The notes under the pieces: model-generated
What the model was told of the DNA's origin: nothing
The model's database searches: none
What the model saw: only the letters and a program-made list of their open reading frames with translations
Part shown: one piece after another, positions 17,268 to 25,307 of the stretch
Position numbering within the stretch: position 1 is the first letter of the stretch
Layout: each line of letters begins with the position of its first letter
Origin: Pelotomaculum sp. UBA1371
Lineage (GTDB): Bacteria > Bacillota > Desulfotomaculia > Desulfotomaculales > Pelotomaculaceae
Reading direction: 5' to 3'
DNA: 49,460 nucleotides
Assembly (NCBI GenBank): GCA_002305915.1
Contig: DBRJ01000014.1
Coordinates: 1 to 49,460, forward strand
Translations under genes and position numbers: made by a program

Positions 17268-17591
17268 ATGTTTACGGGCAAGTTTTTACAATGTAGAGAC
17301 TGTGGACAGGAATTTGAGTTTACACCAGGTGAACAGGAATTCTATGCTGAAAAGGGCTTTACAAATGAGCCTTCCAGATGCCCCTCCTGCAGGAGGGCGC
17401 GCAAAAACAGCCGCAATCGTGAACAGGGTGGCGGGTTCAGCGGTTCGGGGTATCACCGTCAAAACCGGCCAATGTATGAGACCACATGCGACGGCTGCGG
17501 TCAGGTAGCAAGGGTTCCGTTCCAGCCGGACGGCTCCAAGCCGGTGTACTGTAGTGACTGTTTTCGCAACAACCGGCGTTACGCGCAATAG
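17268..17591 (+). CDS. double zinc-ribbon protein (zf-trcl type)
   Basis: A 107-residue protein with two zinc ribbons joined by an Arg/Asn/Gly-rich linker. The first is 'CRDCGQEF' with a later 'CPSCRRAR' (residues ~9-45). The second is 'CDGCGQVARVPFQPDGSKPVYCSDCF' (~75-99), the CxxC...PVYCxxC type common in small nucleic-acid-binding proteins of Firmicutes and Chloroflexi. The basic linker suggests nucleic-acid binding, which is inferred. The ATG has AAGGAGAT upstream. It has its own promoter and a terminator just downstream. Confidence 0.8.
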   Translation: MFTGKFLQCRDCGQEFEFTPGEQEFYAEKGFTNEPSRCPSCRRARKNSRNREQGGGFSGSGYHRQNRPMYETTCDGCGQVARVPFQPDGSKPVYCSDCFRNNRRYAQ

Positions 17592-17634
17592 GATAAATAT
17601 TAATTAAGAAAAATAAAAATGAAGAACAAAGATA

Positions 17635-17663
17635 AGAGCTGTCTTAGAGCAGCTCTATTTTTT
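17635..17663 (+). terminator. intrinsic terminator after zinc-ribbon gene
   Basis: A 7-bp stem (AGAGCTG/CAGCTCT) is followed by ATTTTTT, 44 bases after the stop codon. Confidence 0.8.
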
Positions 17664-18074
17664 ATGAATCCAACCATTGCAGATTTTCCCTTATAAGATA
17701 GAGATTTAATCTTGCCCTTTTAGGGGCAGGGACAATCAGGAACTACAAGGCATAATTGCCAGAAATATCTATGTTTGCCAATAACAAAAATAGATGCCTT
17801 TTTTTAACACATTATTTGGTCTTGATAATGATTTGAAGAAGTATACAGGAAATAGCAGGATTTTTTTAACCGTTGGAGAAAAACTCTGAAACAAACCAGG
17901 ATAAACTTGCCGGAGCGCTAATAAAGGTAAAAAACCAAAGTTTTAGATATACATACCTGATAGTGTTAAGAATTAGACTGATTTGTAGTTAAAGTAGAGC
18001 TTAAGCTTCACCCAATTACTGGGAACTACAAATAAAGCCTGGTTAATGAATAAAAAATAGATTTGGGTTGGATT
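17664..18074. other. AT-rich intergenic region before amino-acid transporter
   Basis: About 410 bases with no supported gene. It should contain the promoter of the downstream ABC operon. I see no recognised riboswitch or clear -35/-10 pair. Confidence 0.4.
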
Positions 18075-18899
18075 ATGAGTGAATTCAGATTAAAGAAATT
18101 AATTATAAAAGATATCTGCCTCTTACTACTTCTCTGCTTACTGTTTACAGGCTGCGGTAAAACCTCGCAAGAACCTCTTACCGCAGGCAATCTGGCAGGC
18201 AGGAAGGTGGGAGTAATAATTGGATACAGCTCTGATTATATCCTGTCAAAGCCGGAATACGGCTTAGATATTTACAGATATGATTACTATGCGGATATGA
18301 CCCTGGCCTTGAGATTTAACCGAATTGACGCAATTGCAACGGAAATGGATGAGGCCTATGTGTTTTGCCGGATGCAGCCTGAATTTAAGATAGGTCTTGT
18401 AGCCGAGGAACAATTGGAGTACGCCTACATGTTTAATGCAGACAGGCCCGAGTTATTGGAGCAATTCAACCAGTTTATACGTGATTTTAAAAAAACAGAG
18501 GAGTATGCCGACATGTTAAGGCGCGTGGAGGCTTCTGCAGATGCGCCTTTTCAGGCTAAAAAGATTGAAAATACAGTCACAACTGATAGGGTGCTGAAGG
18601 TTGCCGCCTTTGACGGGTGGGAGCCCATTTCATACATCAATGCCGCAACGGGTGAATGGGAAGGCTGCGACGTGGAGCTTATTACTTATTTTGCCAACAG
18701 CCTGGGGGCAGAGCTGGAATTGATAGATATGAGCTGGGAGCAGATGATAATTGAGTTGAGCAGTGGCCTGGTCGATCTTATGTTGTGTCCCGATTCTCTC
18801 ATGTTGGCAAAGGACCTGGAAATGAGCGGAAACATAGTCATGTCCGACTGGGTTTTTTTAAAGGACATTGTTCTCATTGTGAATAAGGAGGAGAATTAA
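18075..18899 (+). CDS. family 3 amino-acid-binding lipoprotein with permuted lobes
   Basis: A binding lipoprotein of ~274 residues with lipobox 'LLFTGC'. Domain order is unusual. The mature protein starts with what is normally lobe 2 of SBP_bac_3 ('LAGRKVGVIIGYSSDYIL', 'LALRFNRIDAIATE', then the C-terminal helix 'QFIRDFKKTEEYADMLRRV'). It continues with the normal N-terminal lobe 1 ('VLKVAAFDGWEPISYIN', 'GCDVELITYFANSLG', 'SSGLVDLM') and ends at the strand where lobe 2 would begin ('KDIVLIVNKEEN'). This is a circular permutation or the middle of a tandem pair. The ATG at 18075 was chosen over TTG 18063. The stop overlaps the permease start (TAATG). Confidence 0.85.
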   Translation: MSEFRLKKLIIKDICLLLLLCLLFTGCGKTSQEPLTAGNLAGRKVGVIIGYSSDYILSKPEYGLDIYRYDYYADMTLALRFNRIDAIATEMDEAYVFCRMQPEFKIGLVAEEQLEYAYMFNADRPELLEQFNQFIRDFKKTEEYADMLRRVEASADAPFQAKKIENTVTTDRVLKVAAFDGWEPISYINAATGEWEGCDVELITYFANSLGAELELIDMSWEQMIIELSSGLVDLMLCPDSLMLAKDLEMSGNIVMSDWVFLKDIVLIVNKEEN

Positions 18900-19609
18900 T
18901 GGCTGATCTGATCCAGAGCATTCAGGGTTCAATATACATAAATCTGATTTATGAACACAGATATTTGTTTTTGATCAAAGGCTTTGGTATGACCCTTTAC
19001 TTAACGTTCCTGTCTTTTTTGCTGGGGACTGTGATCGGGGCCATCTTCTGCAGGTTGAGGGTTTCCAAAATCAGCGCGGTTTCAAAGGCAATTTTCTGGC
19101 TTAAGACACTCTTCATCAGACTGCCCACCCTTGTTTTGCTGATAATATTCACCTATATGCTTTTTTCCGATTCCAGTTTAGATACAGTTACCCTGGCCAT
19201 CATGGCCTTTGCCCTAAAAACAGGATCATATATATCGGATATTATGTACAGCGCCATTGAAACCGTTGATAAAGGCGAAATAGAAGCAGCCAGGACACTG
19301 GGAATGTCAAGTTTTATGGCCTTTCGACTGGTTGTGCTTCCCCAGGCAATCAAAAATGCGTTGCCCGTATACAAGAATCAACTGATTATTACCATGCAGG
19401 AAACTTCTTTGGTCGGCTTTCTGGCAATAAATGATCTGACCAGGGCCAGCCAGGTTATCACAAGCCGTACTATGGACCCGTATCTGTCAATAATCATCAC
19501 CGCCGTAGCTTATCTGGTTATCGGGGCCGTTTCCGGGTTGTTGTTCAAGCTGGTGGAAAGGGAAAAGCATTTGCGGCTTGCAGATTTCAAAGATGAATTG
19601 GGAGAATAG
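18899..19609 (+). CDS. amino-acid ABC transporter permease (HisM/GlnP type)
   Basis: A 236-residue permease. An N-terminal segment is followed by helices with the His/Glu/Gln/Arg/opine family pattern 'GFGMTLYLTFLSFLLGTVIGAIFC'. The coupling loop is 'EAARTLGMSSFMAFRLVVLPQAIKNALPVYKNQ' (~residues 130-160). Homologues work as homodimers with one ATPase, matching the single permease gene here. It is translationally coupled to the binding-protein gene, with a GGAGGAG ribosome site, and is followed after two bases by the ATPase gene. Confidence 0.93.
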   Translation: MADLIQSIQGSIYINLIYEHRYLFLIKGFGMTLYLTFLSFLLGTVIGAIFCRLRVSKISAVSKAIFWLKTLFIRLPTLVLLIIFTYMLFSDSSLDTVTLAIMAFALKTGSYISDIMYSAIETVDKGEIEAARTLGMSSFMAFRLVVLPQAIKNALPVYKNQLIITMQETSLVGFLAINDLTRASQVITSRTMDPYLSIIITAVAYLVIGAVSGLLFKLVEREKHLRLADFKDELGE

Positions 19610-19611
19610 TA

Positions 19612-20697
19612 ATGATTTCCATAAGAAATTTATCTAAAAGTTTTGGTGACAATCTTATTTTTAAGGACATCAACGTAGACATTGAAGATGGCGAGGTAGT
19701 GGCTGTTATAGGACCGTCAGGCTGCGGTAAAAGTACCTTCATTCGCTGTATTAATCTCCTGGAGCAACCTGATTCAGGTCAAATATTCATCGGAGAGCAG
19801 GAGATTACAAAAAAAGGGGTGGATCTTGATTCTGTTCGCAGGAAACTGGGCATGGTTTTTCAATCCTTTAGCCTGTTTTCTCATAAGACTGTATTGGAGA
19901 ATGTTATTCTAGCCCCGGTGAATGTTTTAAAACTGAATCAGAAACAGGCAGTGCGGGAAGCTCTAGAGTATCTCGAACTGGTCGGCATAGCCAACCGTGC
20001 CGATCACCTGCCTGACCAGCTTTCCGGCGGGCAGAAGCAAAGGGTTGCCATTGCCCGCTGCCTGGCCATGCATCCTGAAGCGATTCTCTTTGACGAGCCC
20101 ACATCTGCCCTGGATCCGACAATGGTGGACGAGGTGCTGTCGGTAATCCGCAAGCTGGTTAGAAAAGGTTTAACTTGTATAATCGTCACCCACGAAATGA
20201 ATTTTGCCAAGAGTATTGCTGCTAAAGTATTATATATGGATGAGCAGGGAATTTACGAAAGCGGTACTCCGTCAGACATTTTTGATCATCCTCAAAAAGA
20301 AAAAACCAAAATATTCATTAATAAATTAAAGGTATTTACCGGTGAATATGCCGTGGCAGAAATTGATTTTTATGAGGTTATGAAGCAAGTCACCGAGTAT
20401 TGTTTGAAATATGATATGAGTAAGCGGGAAACAAACAAAATTAATCTTATTTGTGAGGAATATGTGACATATCTTATGAAACGCAAGGTATCGGGCGAAA
20501 TGTTAACCATATCCGTTAGGTATAACGAAAACGACAACTCAAAGGAAATTATGTTTAAAGATAATTACCCCCCTGAAAACCACCTTGAGAGCGAAAATTT
20601 TGATGAACTGAGCGCAATGCTCATTAGAGGTCTGGCGAGTTCCGTGGCCTACCGCAGAGTTGACGGACAAAACGTATTGGAGCTAAAGCTGAAATAA
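19612..20697 (+). CDS. amino-acid ABC ATPase with C-terminal RsbW/GHKL-like domain
   Basis: Residues 1-~240 form a GlnQ-type ATPase: Walker A 'GPSGCGKST', 'QSFSLFSHKTVLENV', signature 'LSGGQKQRVAIARCL', Walker B 'AILFDEPTSALDP' and 'VTHEMNFAKSIA'. GlnQ proteins normally end there. This one continues for ~120 residues. The extension has the shape of an RsbW-like HATPase_c_2 domain: a first helix around 'YEVMKQVTEYCLKYDM', an N-box-like 'ICEEYVTYLMKR', a strand 'LTISVRYNEND', a G1-like 'FKDNYPPENH', and a final 'LASSVAYRRVDGQNVLELKLK'. The Asn of the N-box is Tyr and the G1 glycines are missing, so ATP binding there is doubtful. Function of the tail is unknown. Confidence 0.85.
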   Translation: MISIRNLSKSFGDNLIFKDINVDIEDGEVVAVIGPSGCGKSTFIRCINLLEQPDSGQIFIGEQEITKKGVDLDSVRRKLGMVFQSFSLFSHKTVLENVILAPVNVLKLNQKQAVREALEYLELVGIANRADHLPDQLSGGQKQRVAIARCLAMHPEAILFDEPTSALDPTMVDEVLSVIRKLVRKGLTCIIVTHEMNFAKSIAAKVLYMDEQGIYESGTPSDIFDHPQKEKTKIFINKLKVFTGEYAVAEIDFYEVMKQVTEYCLKYDMSKRETNKINLICEEYVTYLMKRKVSGEMLTISVRYNENDNSKEIMFKDNYPPENHLESENFDELSAMLIRGLASSVAYRRVDGQNVLELKLK

Positions 20698-20796
20698 CTT
20701 TGAATATGCTTATTTTGAAAGGATCTTTCGAGGAACTAATCCGGTGGTCCCGGGAAGGCAGGGTTTTTGCCGGTTGACAAACAATTTAAACTAAGA

Positions 20797-20828
20797 GCCG
20801 TGGGGGAGTCGCCCCGCGGGTTTTTTTG
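20797..20828 (+). terminator. intrinsic terminator of the amino-acid transporter operon
   Basis: An 8-bp GC-rich stem (CCGTGGGG/CCCCGCGG with one T-G pair) is followed by GTTTTTTTG, about 100 bases after the ATPase stop. Confidence 0.9.
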
Positions 20829-20987
20829 TTTGTATGGAATATGTTTATAACACTGTTTTTATGTTTAAGAGCCAAATGCCGGTTTTTTTAGGTCAACTTG
20901 AAGAGAATTTATATGCCTGCCGGCTATAGGCAGCGAAAAGCAAATTTGAGCGCAGGTCTTGCAAAGTTGCGAGCCGGCAGCATTGTT

Positions 20988-22397
20988 TTACAAAGTGTTA
21001 GATTCGAATGGAACCCGCCGCCGGGAAATCGGGCTGAACAAAACCAGGGTCAGCAGGCTGGCCAGGAGACCTGCGTAGAGGGGATCCAGTCCTTCAGGGT
21101 AGAGAAAGTGCCAGGCCAGGTCGGCCGCAGGCCCGGCCAGGGCTGCCATGGTTCCGGCCAGCGGTGTCACGGCCCTGGGGAAGAACATTGCCCCCAGCAG
21201 GGGAAAAAGGATTGTGCATCCCCGCAGACCCATGGATAAGAAGCTCCACCCCAGGATCAGGGACTTGAGGTTGCCGGCCACGAAAAAAATGCTGGATCCG
21301 CAGACAAGCAGGATCAAAAGACGTTGTACAGTCAGTATTTCCCGGCTCCCGGCGCCGGACCGGATAAACCGCTTGTAGATGTCCTTCGTCAGCATAGTGG
21401 AAACCCCCAGGGTCAGGCCCGCCCAGGTCCCGATAACGGCAACCAGGAGCGTTGCCAGCACAACGCCGGCCAGGAAGGGCGGCAGGTAATTCATAACGAA
21501 GAAGGGCAAGACCTGTTGGGAAGGAGTGTTGGGAAAGTTTGAGCGCATGAACAGGCCGACAAGAATGCCTCCGATGCCCACGGGAGGGATCATGAAGGCG
21601 GACAGGAGCGCCCCCGTTCTGGCTTTGGACAGGCTCCTGGCAGAGTATATGGCTTGAATGTAGGTCTGGGTTGAGAGGACCCCCACCAGGAGTGAAAAAC
21701 CTGCCGCAAGATCCTCCTGGATACCCCTCCCGAACAAGGAAAACCAGGGGTAGGCCGGGAATGATTCTCTAAGGCCGGGCCAACCCCCTGTCATCTGGTA
21801 GGCCAGTGCCCCGCTGGCCAGGGTGGCCAAATAGAGCAGGCCCAGTTTGGCGACGCCTACAAGCCCGGTGCCCCAGACTCCCCCGAAAAAAACATAGGCC
21901 AGGACCAGGCAGACTCCAATTAGAGTGGCTGTGACAGGACTGATCCGGAACATGGAGGTAAGCAGGGCTACTGCCGCCAGTCCCTGGGCGATAATATTCA
22001 GGTAAATGCCTGCTGAAGAGAAAATACTTGCCACCGGGCCGATCCTTTCCCCGTAGACACTGACCAGATATTGGGGCGCCGTTTCCAGGGTGCTTTCGTG
22101 CAGGCGGCGGGCCAGACCAAGTCCAAGGACGGCGCAGGCCAGCCCTGCGCCCAGGGTGAACCACCAGGCGCACAGGCCGTATTGGAAAGCCAGCTGCGCC
22201 GTGCCGATGGTTGAGGAGCCGCCTACAAGAGTTCCCATGATTGTTCCGGCTACTACTGTGGCGCCTGCCCTGCGGCCGCCCACTGAAAAATCCAGGGCTG
22301 ATTTAACCATGCGCCCCGCATAGATCCCCACAAGTGTAACTGCGCAAAGCGTAACGATGATTCCTGCAATATGGCCTGATGTGAGTGCCGGTAACAT
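20988..22397 (-). CDS. sodium:solute symporter (SSS family)
   Basis: A 469-residue membrane protein with about 13 hydrophobic segments. The SSS family pattern is clear: 'GIYAGRMVKSALDFSVGGR' after helix 1, then 'AGTIMGTLVGGSSTIGTAQLAFQYGLCAWWFTLGAG'. The substrate (pantothenate-, proline- or carboxylate-like) cannot be told. I chose the ATG at 22397, with GAGGG upstream. The open frame begins at 22487, but the extra residues are hydrophilic and unlike the family. It follows the NitT/TauT-type ABC genes on the same strand by 86 bases and may move a related compound. Confidence 0.9.
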   Translation of the reverse strand: MLPALTSGHIAGIIVTLCAVTLVGIYAGRMVKSALDFSVGGRRAGATVVAGTIMGTLVGGSSTIGTAQLAFQYGLCAWWFTLGAGLACAVLGLGLARRLHESTLETAPQYLVSVYGERIGPVASIFSSAGIYLNIIAQGLAAVALLTSMFRISPVTATLIGVCLVLAYVFFGGVWGTGLVGVAKLGLLYLATLASGALAYQMTGGWPGLRESFPAYPWFSLFGRGIQEDLAAGFSLLVGVLSTQTYIQAIYSARSLSKARTGALLSAFMIPPVGIGGILVGLFMRSNFPNTPSQQVLPFFVMNYLPPFLAGVVLATLLVAVIGTWAGLTLGVSTMLTKDIYKRFIRSGAGSREILTVQRLLILLVCGSSIFFVAGNLKSLILGWSFLSMGLRGCTILFPLLGAMFFPRAVTPLAGTMAALAGPAADLAWHFLYPEGLDPLYAGLLASLLTLVLFSPISRRRVPFESNTL

Positions 22398-22483
22398 GGT
22401 GCAGACCCTCTTTCTTGATGAAGTGACATGCTGTGTGGGTGTCTTTAGTTCATGTGGACTGTTCCGGTCGAAAAGGCGTCTTC

Positions 22484-23227
22484 TCAAAGATAGGGAAGGG
22501 ATTTCATGCTTTCTGCCTCCAGCAGGGACAGCATACGTTCGTAGTGAGAAGGAAGAGGCTCCCGGCCGATATTTCGCTGTTCAAAAGGCAAGTTTAGATC
22601 CACCGTATCCAGGAGCGTAGCAGGCCTGGCGGAGAGTACTACGACCCGGTGTCCCAGAAGCAGGGCTTCCATTATATCGTGAGTCACAAAGACCATGGTG
22701 CAGGGATTTTCCCGCCACATATTGGTCAACTGCCGAACAAGACCAAGTCTTAAGGGCATATCCAGCGACTTCAGAGGTTCATCCAGCAGGAGCAAATCAT
22801 GGGGGAAGGCCAGGGCCCGGCAGAGAGCCAGGCGCTGCTTCATTCCCCCGCTCAAGGCTTTGGGATAACTGTCCCGGTATTCGTAAAGGCCCATCAGGCT
22901 AAGGTATTTAGCGATGAGTTCCTGCCGGCGGGCAGGACTGATTGCATCCCGGAGGACAAAGTCCATGTTGCCGGCTACGGTTTTCCAGAGGAGCAGGCGG
23001 GGCTCCTGGAATACATAACTTACCTTAAGTCCTTCCGTTCCTGTGATCTGGCCGGCGTCGGGCAACTCCAGGCCGGCCAGGAGCTGCAGGATAGTTGTTT
23101 TTCCGCAGCCCGATGGCCCTACCAGGCACATAATCTTTCCCTTTTCAGCTTGAAATGAAAAACCCTCCAGGACCCGGGTCGGTCCCAGGGTCTTATGGAC
23201 GTTTTCAAACTTGATCACTACGGTCAC
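22484..23227 (-). CDS. NitT/TauT-type ABC transporter ATPase
   Basis: A 247-residue ATPase with Walker A 'GPSGCGKTT' (~38), 'YVFQEPRLLLWKTVAGNM', signature 'LSGGMKQRLALCRAL', Walker B 'LLLLDEPLKSLD' and 'FVTHDIMEALLLG'. It belongs to the SsuB/TauB/NrtD group. The GTG start overlaps the permease stop by 4 bases, so translation is coupled. The operon lacks sulphonate, nitrate or riboflavin genes that would reveal the ligand. Confidence 0.9.
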   Translation of the reverse strand: MTVVIKFENVHKTLGPTRVLEGFSFQAEKGKIMCLVGPSGCGKTTILQLLAGLELPDAGQITGTEGLKVSYVFQEPRLLLWKTVAGNMDFVLRDAISPARRQELIAKYLSLMGLYEYRDSYPKALSGGMKQRLALCRALAFPHDLLLLDEPLKSLDMPLRLGLVRQLTNMWRENPCTMVFVTHDIMEALLLGHRVVVLSARPATLLDTVDLNLPFEQRNIGREPLPSHYERMLSLLEAESMKSLPYL

Positions 23228-23976
23228 ATCCAGTGTTTGAGTTTGTGATGCGTCACGCAGGCCAGCAGACGGTCTGTAACCAGACCAAGACCAATCAGAA
23301 ACAGAGTCCAGGCAAAGAGAGCAGCCGTTTCAAGGTTAATTCGGGCCACCGCCATGCCGGCCCCTATGCCTTGCTGGACGCTCAGGAATTCCGCCATTGC
23401 CACGGCTTTCCAGGTAACTCCGAGGGCGTTGGAAACACCGGCCAGGAGGTACGGCGCCACCTGGGGCAGGTAAATTTCCCGGATTACCCTGGGCTTGCTG
23501 ATGCGGTAGATTTGGGCTACCTGCAATAGCTGTCTGTCTATACTTTTAACTCCCTGATAGGTATTAATCACGATCAGGGGTACAGTTGTTACAAAGACAA
23601 CAAAAACAGGCACCCTGCTGAAACCAATCCAGATCATGGCCAGGAGCAGCCAGGAGATCAGCGGAGTCACCTGCAGTACGACCACAAGGGGCCTCAGCAG
23701 GCTGGCTGCCACAGGATTCAGGCCGATTAGCAGACCCAGGGGTGTGCCTGCCGCAACAGCCAGGCAGAATCCAAGCAGGCCGCGCAGGATGGAGTGGCGG
23801 CTCTGTTCCCACAACTCACCGCCGGCTGCCAGGGTCCAGAGGGTTTGCGCAACCTCAGCCGGTGAAGGGACGACAACATGGCTGTAAAAGCCGGAAATCA
23901 GCTGCCAGAAGGCGATAAAGGCAGCCAAACCAAAAAGGGGCAGGAGGCCCCTAGTCAGAGAGATAGAATTTTTCAT
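23224..23976 (-). CDS. NitT/TauT-type ABC transporter permease
   Basis: A 250-residue BPD-type permease with about six helices. The coupling loop is 'QLLQVAQIYRISKPRVIREIYLPQVAPYLLAGVSNALGVTWK' (~residues 140-180). That segment is typical of SsuC/TauC proteins. Its start overlaps the binding-protein gene by 26 bases. Confidence 0.9.
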   Translation of the reverse strand: MKNSISLTRGLLPLFGLAAFIAFWQLISGFYSHVVVPSPAEVAQTLWTLAAGGELWEQSRHSILRGLLGFCLAVAAGTPLGLLIGLNPVAASLLRPLVVVLQVTPLISWLLLAMIWIGFSRVPVFVVFVTTVPLIVINTYQGVKSIDRQLLQVAQIYRISKPRVIREIYLPQVAPYLLAGVSNALGVTWKAVAMAEFLSVQQGIGAGMAVARINLETAALFAWTLFLIGLGLVTDRLLACVTHHKLKHWM

Positions 23977-24931
23977 CCGGTAGTTTGCCCCCTACCATTT
24001 CCGGTGAGAAATCTAGAAGCCTGGAGAGGTAGACGTCCACATCAGCCCTGGCCTTGGAGCCCGGGACAAAGCGCAGCCGGGTTCGCTCCATGCTCTGGAC
24101 AAATACCGGGGCCGGAATGCTTGCGCTGGCTTCAACCAGGGGAGCGGCTTCAGCGGGATTGGCCACCGTCCAGTCCAGAGCCCCGGCGTAGGCCCGGTGA
24201 AATTCCGAAATCGTTCCCGGGTAATTCCGGGCAAACTGGTTGAGCACCACCATGCCGGCCTGGGGCAGTGCGGTGGAGTCACCTTCGTATTGTTGCCAGT
24301 CGCTGTAGAAGTCCCGGATAACCCGCGCTTCCTTGTGGTTCATCAGCACCTGGGTCAGCATGGGTTCCGGCAGCACGGCGTTTTTCACCAGGCCGTTGAT
24401 CATCATCCGGGCAATCTCCGGGGAGTCCAGGTAGGTCAAGTGGGCTTCCCCATCTTTTAGCCCGCTCCGGCTCAGGAAATATTGGGTCAGAACATCGGGG
24501 GTAGAGCCTCTGGCTCCAACGTAGAGTTCCTCACCCCTGAGGTCCGTCCACTCCCTGACATCGCTTTCCAGGCTGACCAGGTAGAGTATTCCCCAGGTAC
24601 TGACATTGGCCAGGGAAATGTCAACGCCTTTGTTGTACAATTTTGCTGCAACGTTTACCGGAAGCACGCTGAAATCTGCCTCTCCCTTGACAACCCTGGT
24701 GGTGGCTTCTTCTACTGATTTGTAGAAGATGATTTCCAGCGGGGTGCCATCCGGCAGGACCTCGCCTGCCATTTTAAAAAGCGGCGCAGTGGGTGGAGCC
24801 AGGGGAGCCTGGACCACAATTTTTTCCGGTGTGCCGGAGGCTGGTGTTTTGTCTCCGGAGTAGACGCCTGTGCAGCCGGCGTTCAGCAAAATGAACAGAA
24901 GAATTAAAATAATGGTTGCTGTCCGGTGCAT
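23951..24931 (-). CDS. NitT/TauT-type substrate-binding lipoprotein
   Basis: A 326-residue lipoprotein with signal peptide and lipobox 'LNAGC' (Cys ~19). The mature part follows the NMT1-like periplasmic-binding pattern ('EIIFYKSVEEATTRVVKGEADFSVLPVNVAAKLYNKG', 'LRGEELYVGARGSTPDVLTQYFL'). It lacks the ThiY 'DWTPNTNH' motif, so it is probably not a thiamine-precursor binder. The ligand is unknown. The ATG has AAAGGAG upstream. First gene of a four-gene operon with permease, ATPase and SSS symporter. Confidence 0.85.
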   Translation of the reverse strand: MHRTATIILILLFILLNAGCTGVYSGDKTPASGTPEKIVVQAPLAPPTAPLFKMAGEVLPDGTPLEIIFYKSVEEATTRVVKGEADFSVLPVNVAAKLYNKGVDISLANVSTWGILYLVSLESDVREWTDLRGEELYVGARGSTPDVLTQYFLSRSGLKDGEAHLTYLDSPEIARMMINGLVKNAVLPEPMLTQVLMNHKEARVIRDFYSDWQQYEGDSTALPQAGMVVLNQFARNYPGTISEFHRAYAGALDWTVANPAEAAPLVEASASIPAPVFVQSMERTRLRFVPGSKARADVDVYLSRLLDFSPEMVGGKLPDEKFYLSD

Positions 24932-25256
24932 ATTAAACCTTCTCCTTTAGCGGCTGTAGTAAGACCTGGTAAGTATTCGCCAAATCATGCGGATATCCTT
25001 CCGAACTGTTTTATGTCATCCGCACCGCGGAAGAGCAAAAATTTTTTGAAACGCAAAGTATTAAGGGAAAAAATTGGTTAAGTAGATTAAGCACAAAGGT
25101 GTTTCCCTGTTTGCTTATAAAGGAAGGGGGTATTTTTTTAGTATATCCGGGTAATTTTTTGTTATAAGAAAAGCAGCCGGGCAAGGCAGTGTATCACCCC
25201 GGGTAAATTCCAGGGCTTTTTTGCGAAAGGAAAGCCAGGAGGCTTGTTTTACGGGG
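24932..25256. other. intergenic region with a 7-bp inverted repeat
   Basis: The region holds the inverted repeat TGCGGAT (24988-24994) / ATCCGCA (25018-25024), about 60-90 bases upstream of the binding-lipoprotein start on the minus strand. It could be an operator or a leader hairpin. I recognise no known riboswitch here, and the remainder is AT-rich without genes. Confidence 0.4.
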
Positions 25257-25286
25257 TTGTTATTGAAACAGGTGTTCGTATATAAT
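25257..25286 (+). promoter_or_regulatory. promoter of the DUF763 gene
   Basis: TTGTTA, an 18-base spacer and TATAAT, 21 bases before the start codon; the leader is very short. Confidence 0.6.
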
Positions 25287-25307
25287 GACCTATAAAGAGG
25301 TGATCAT

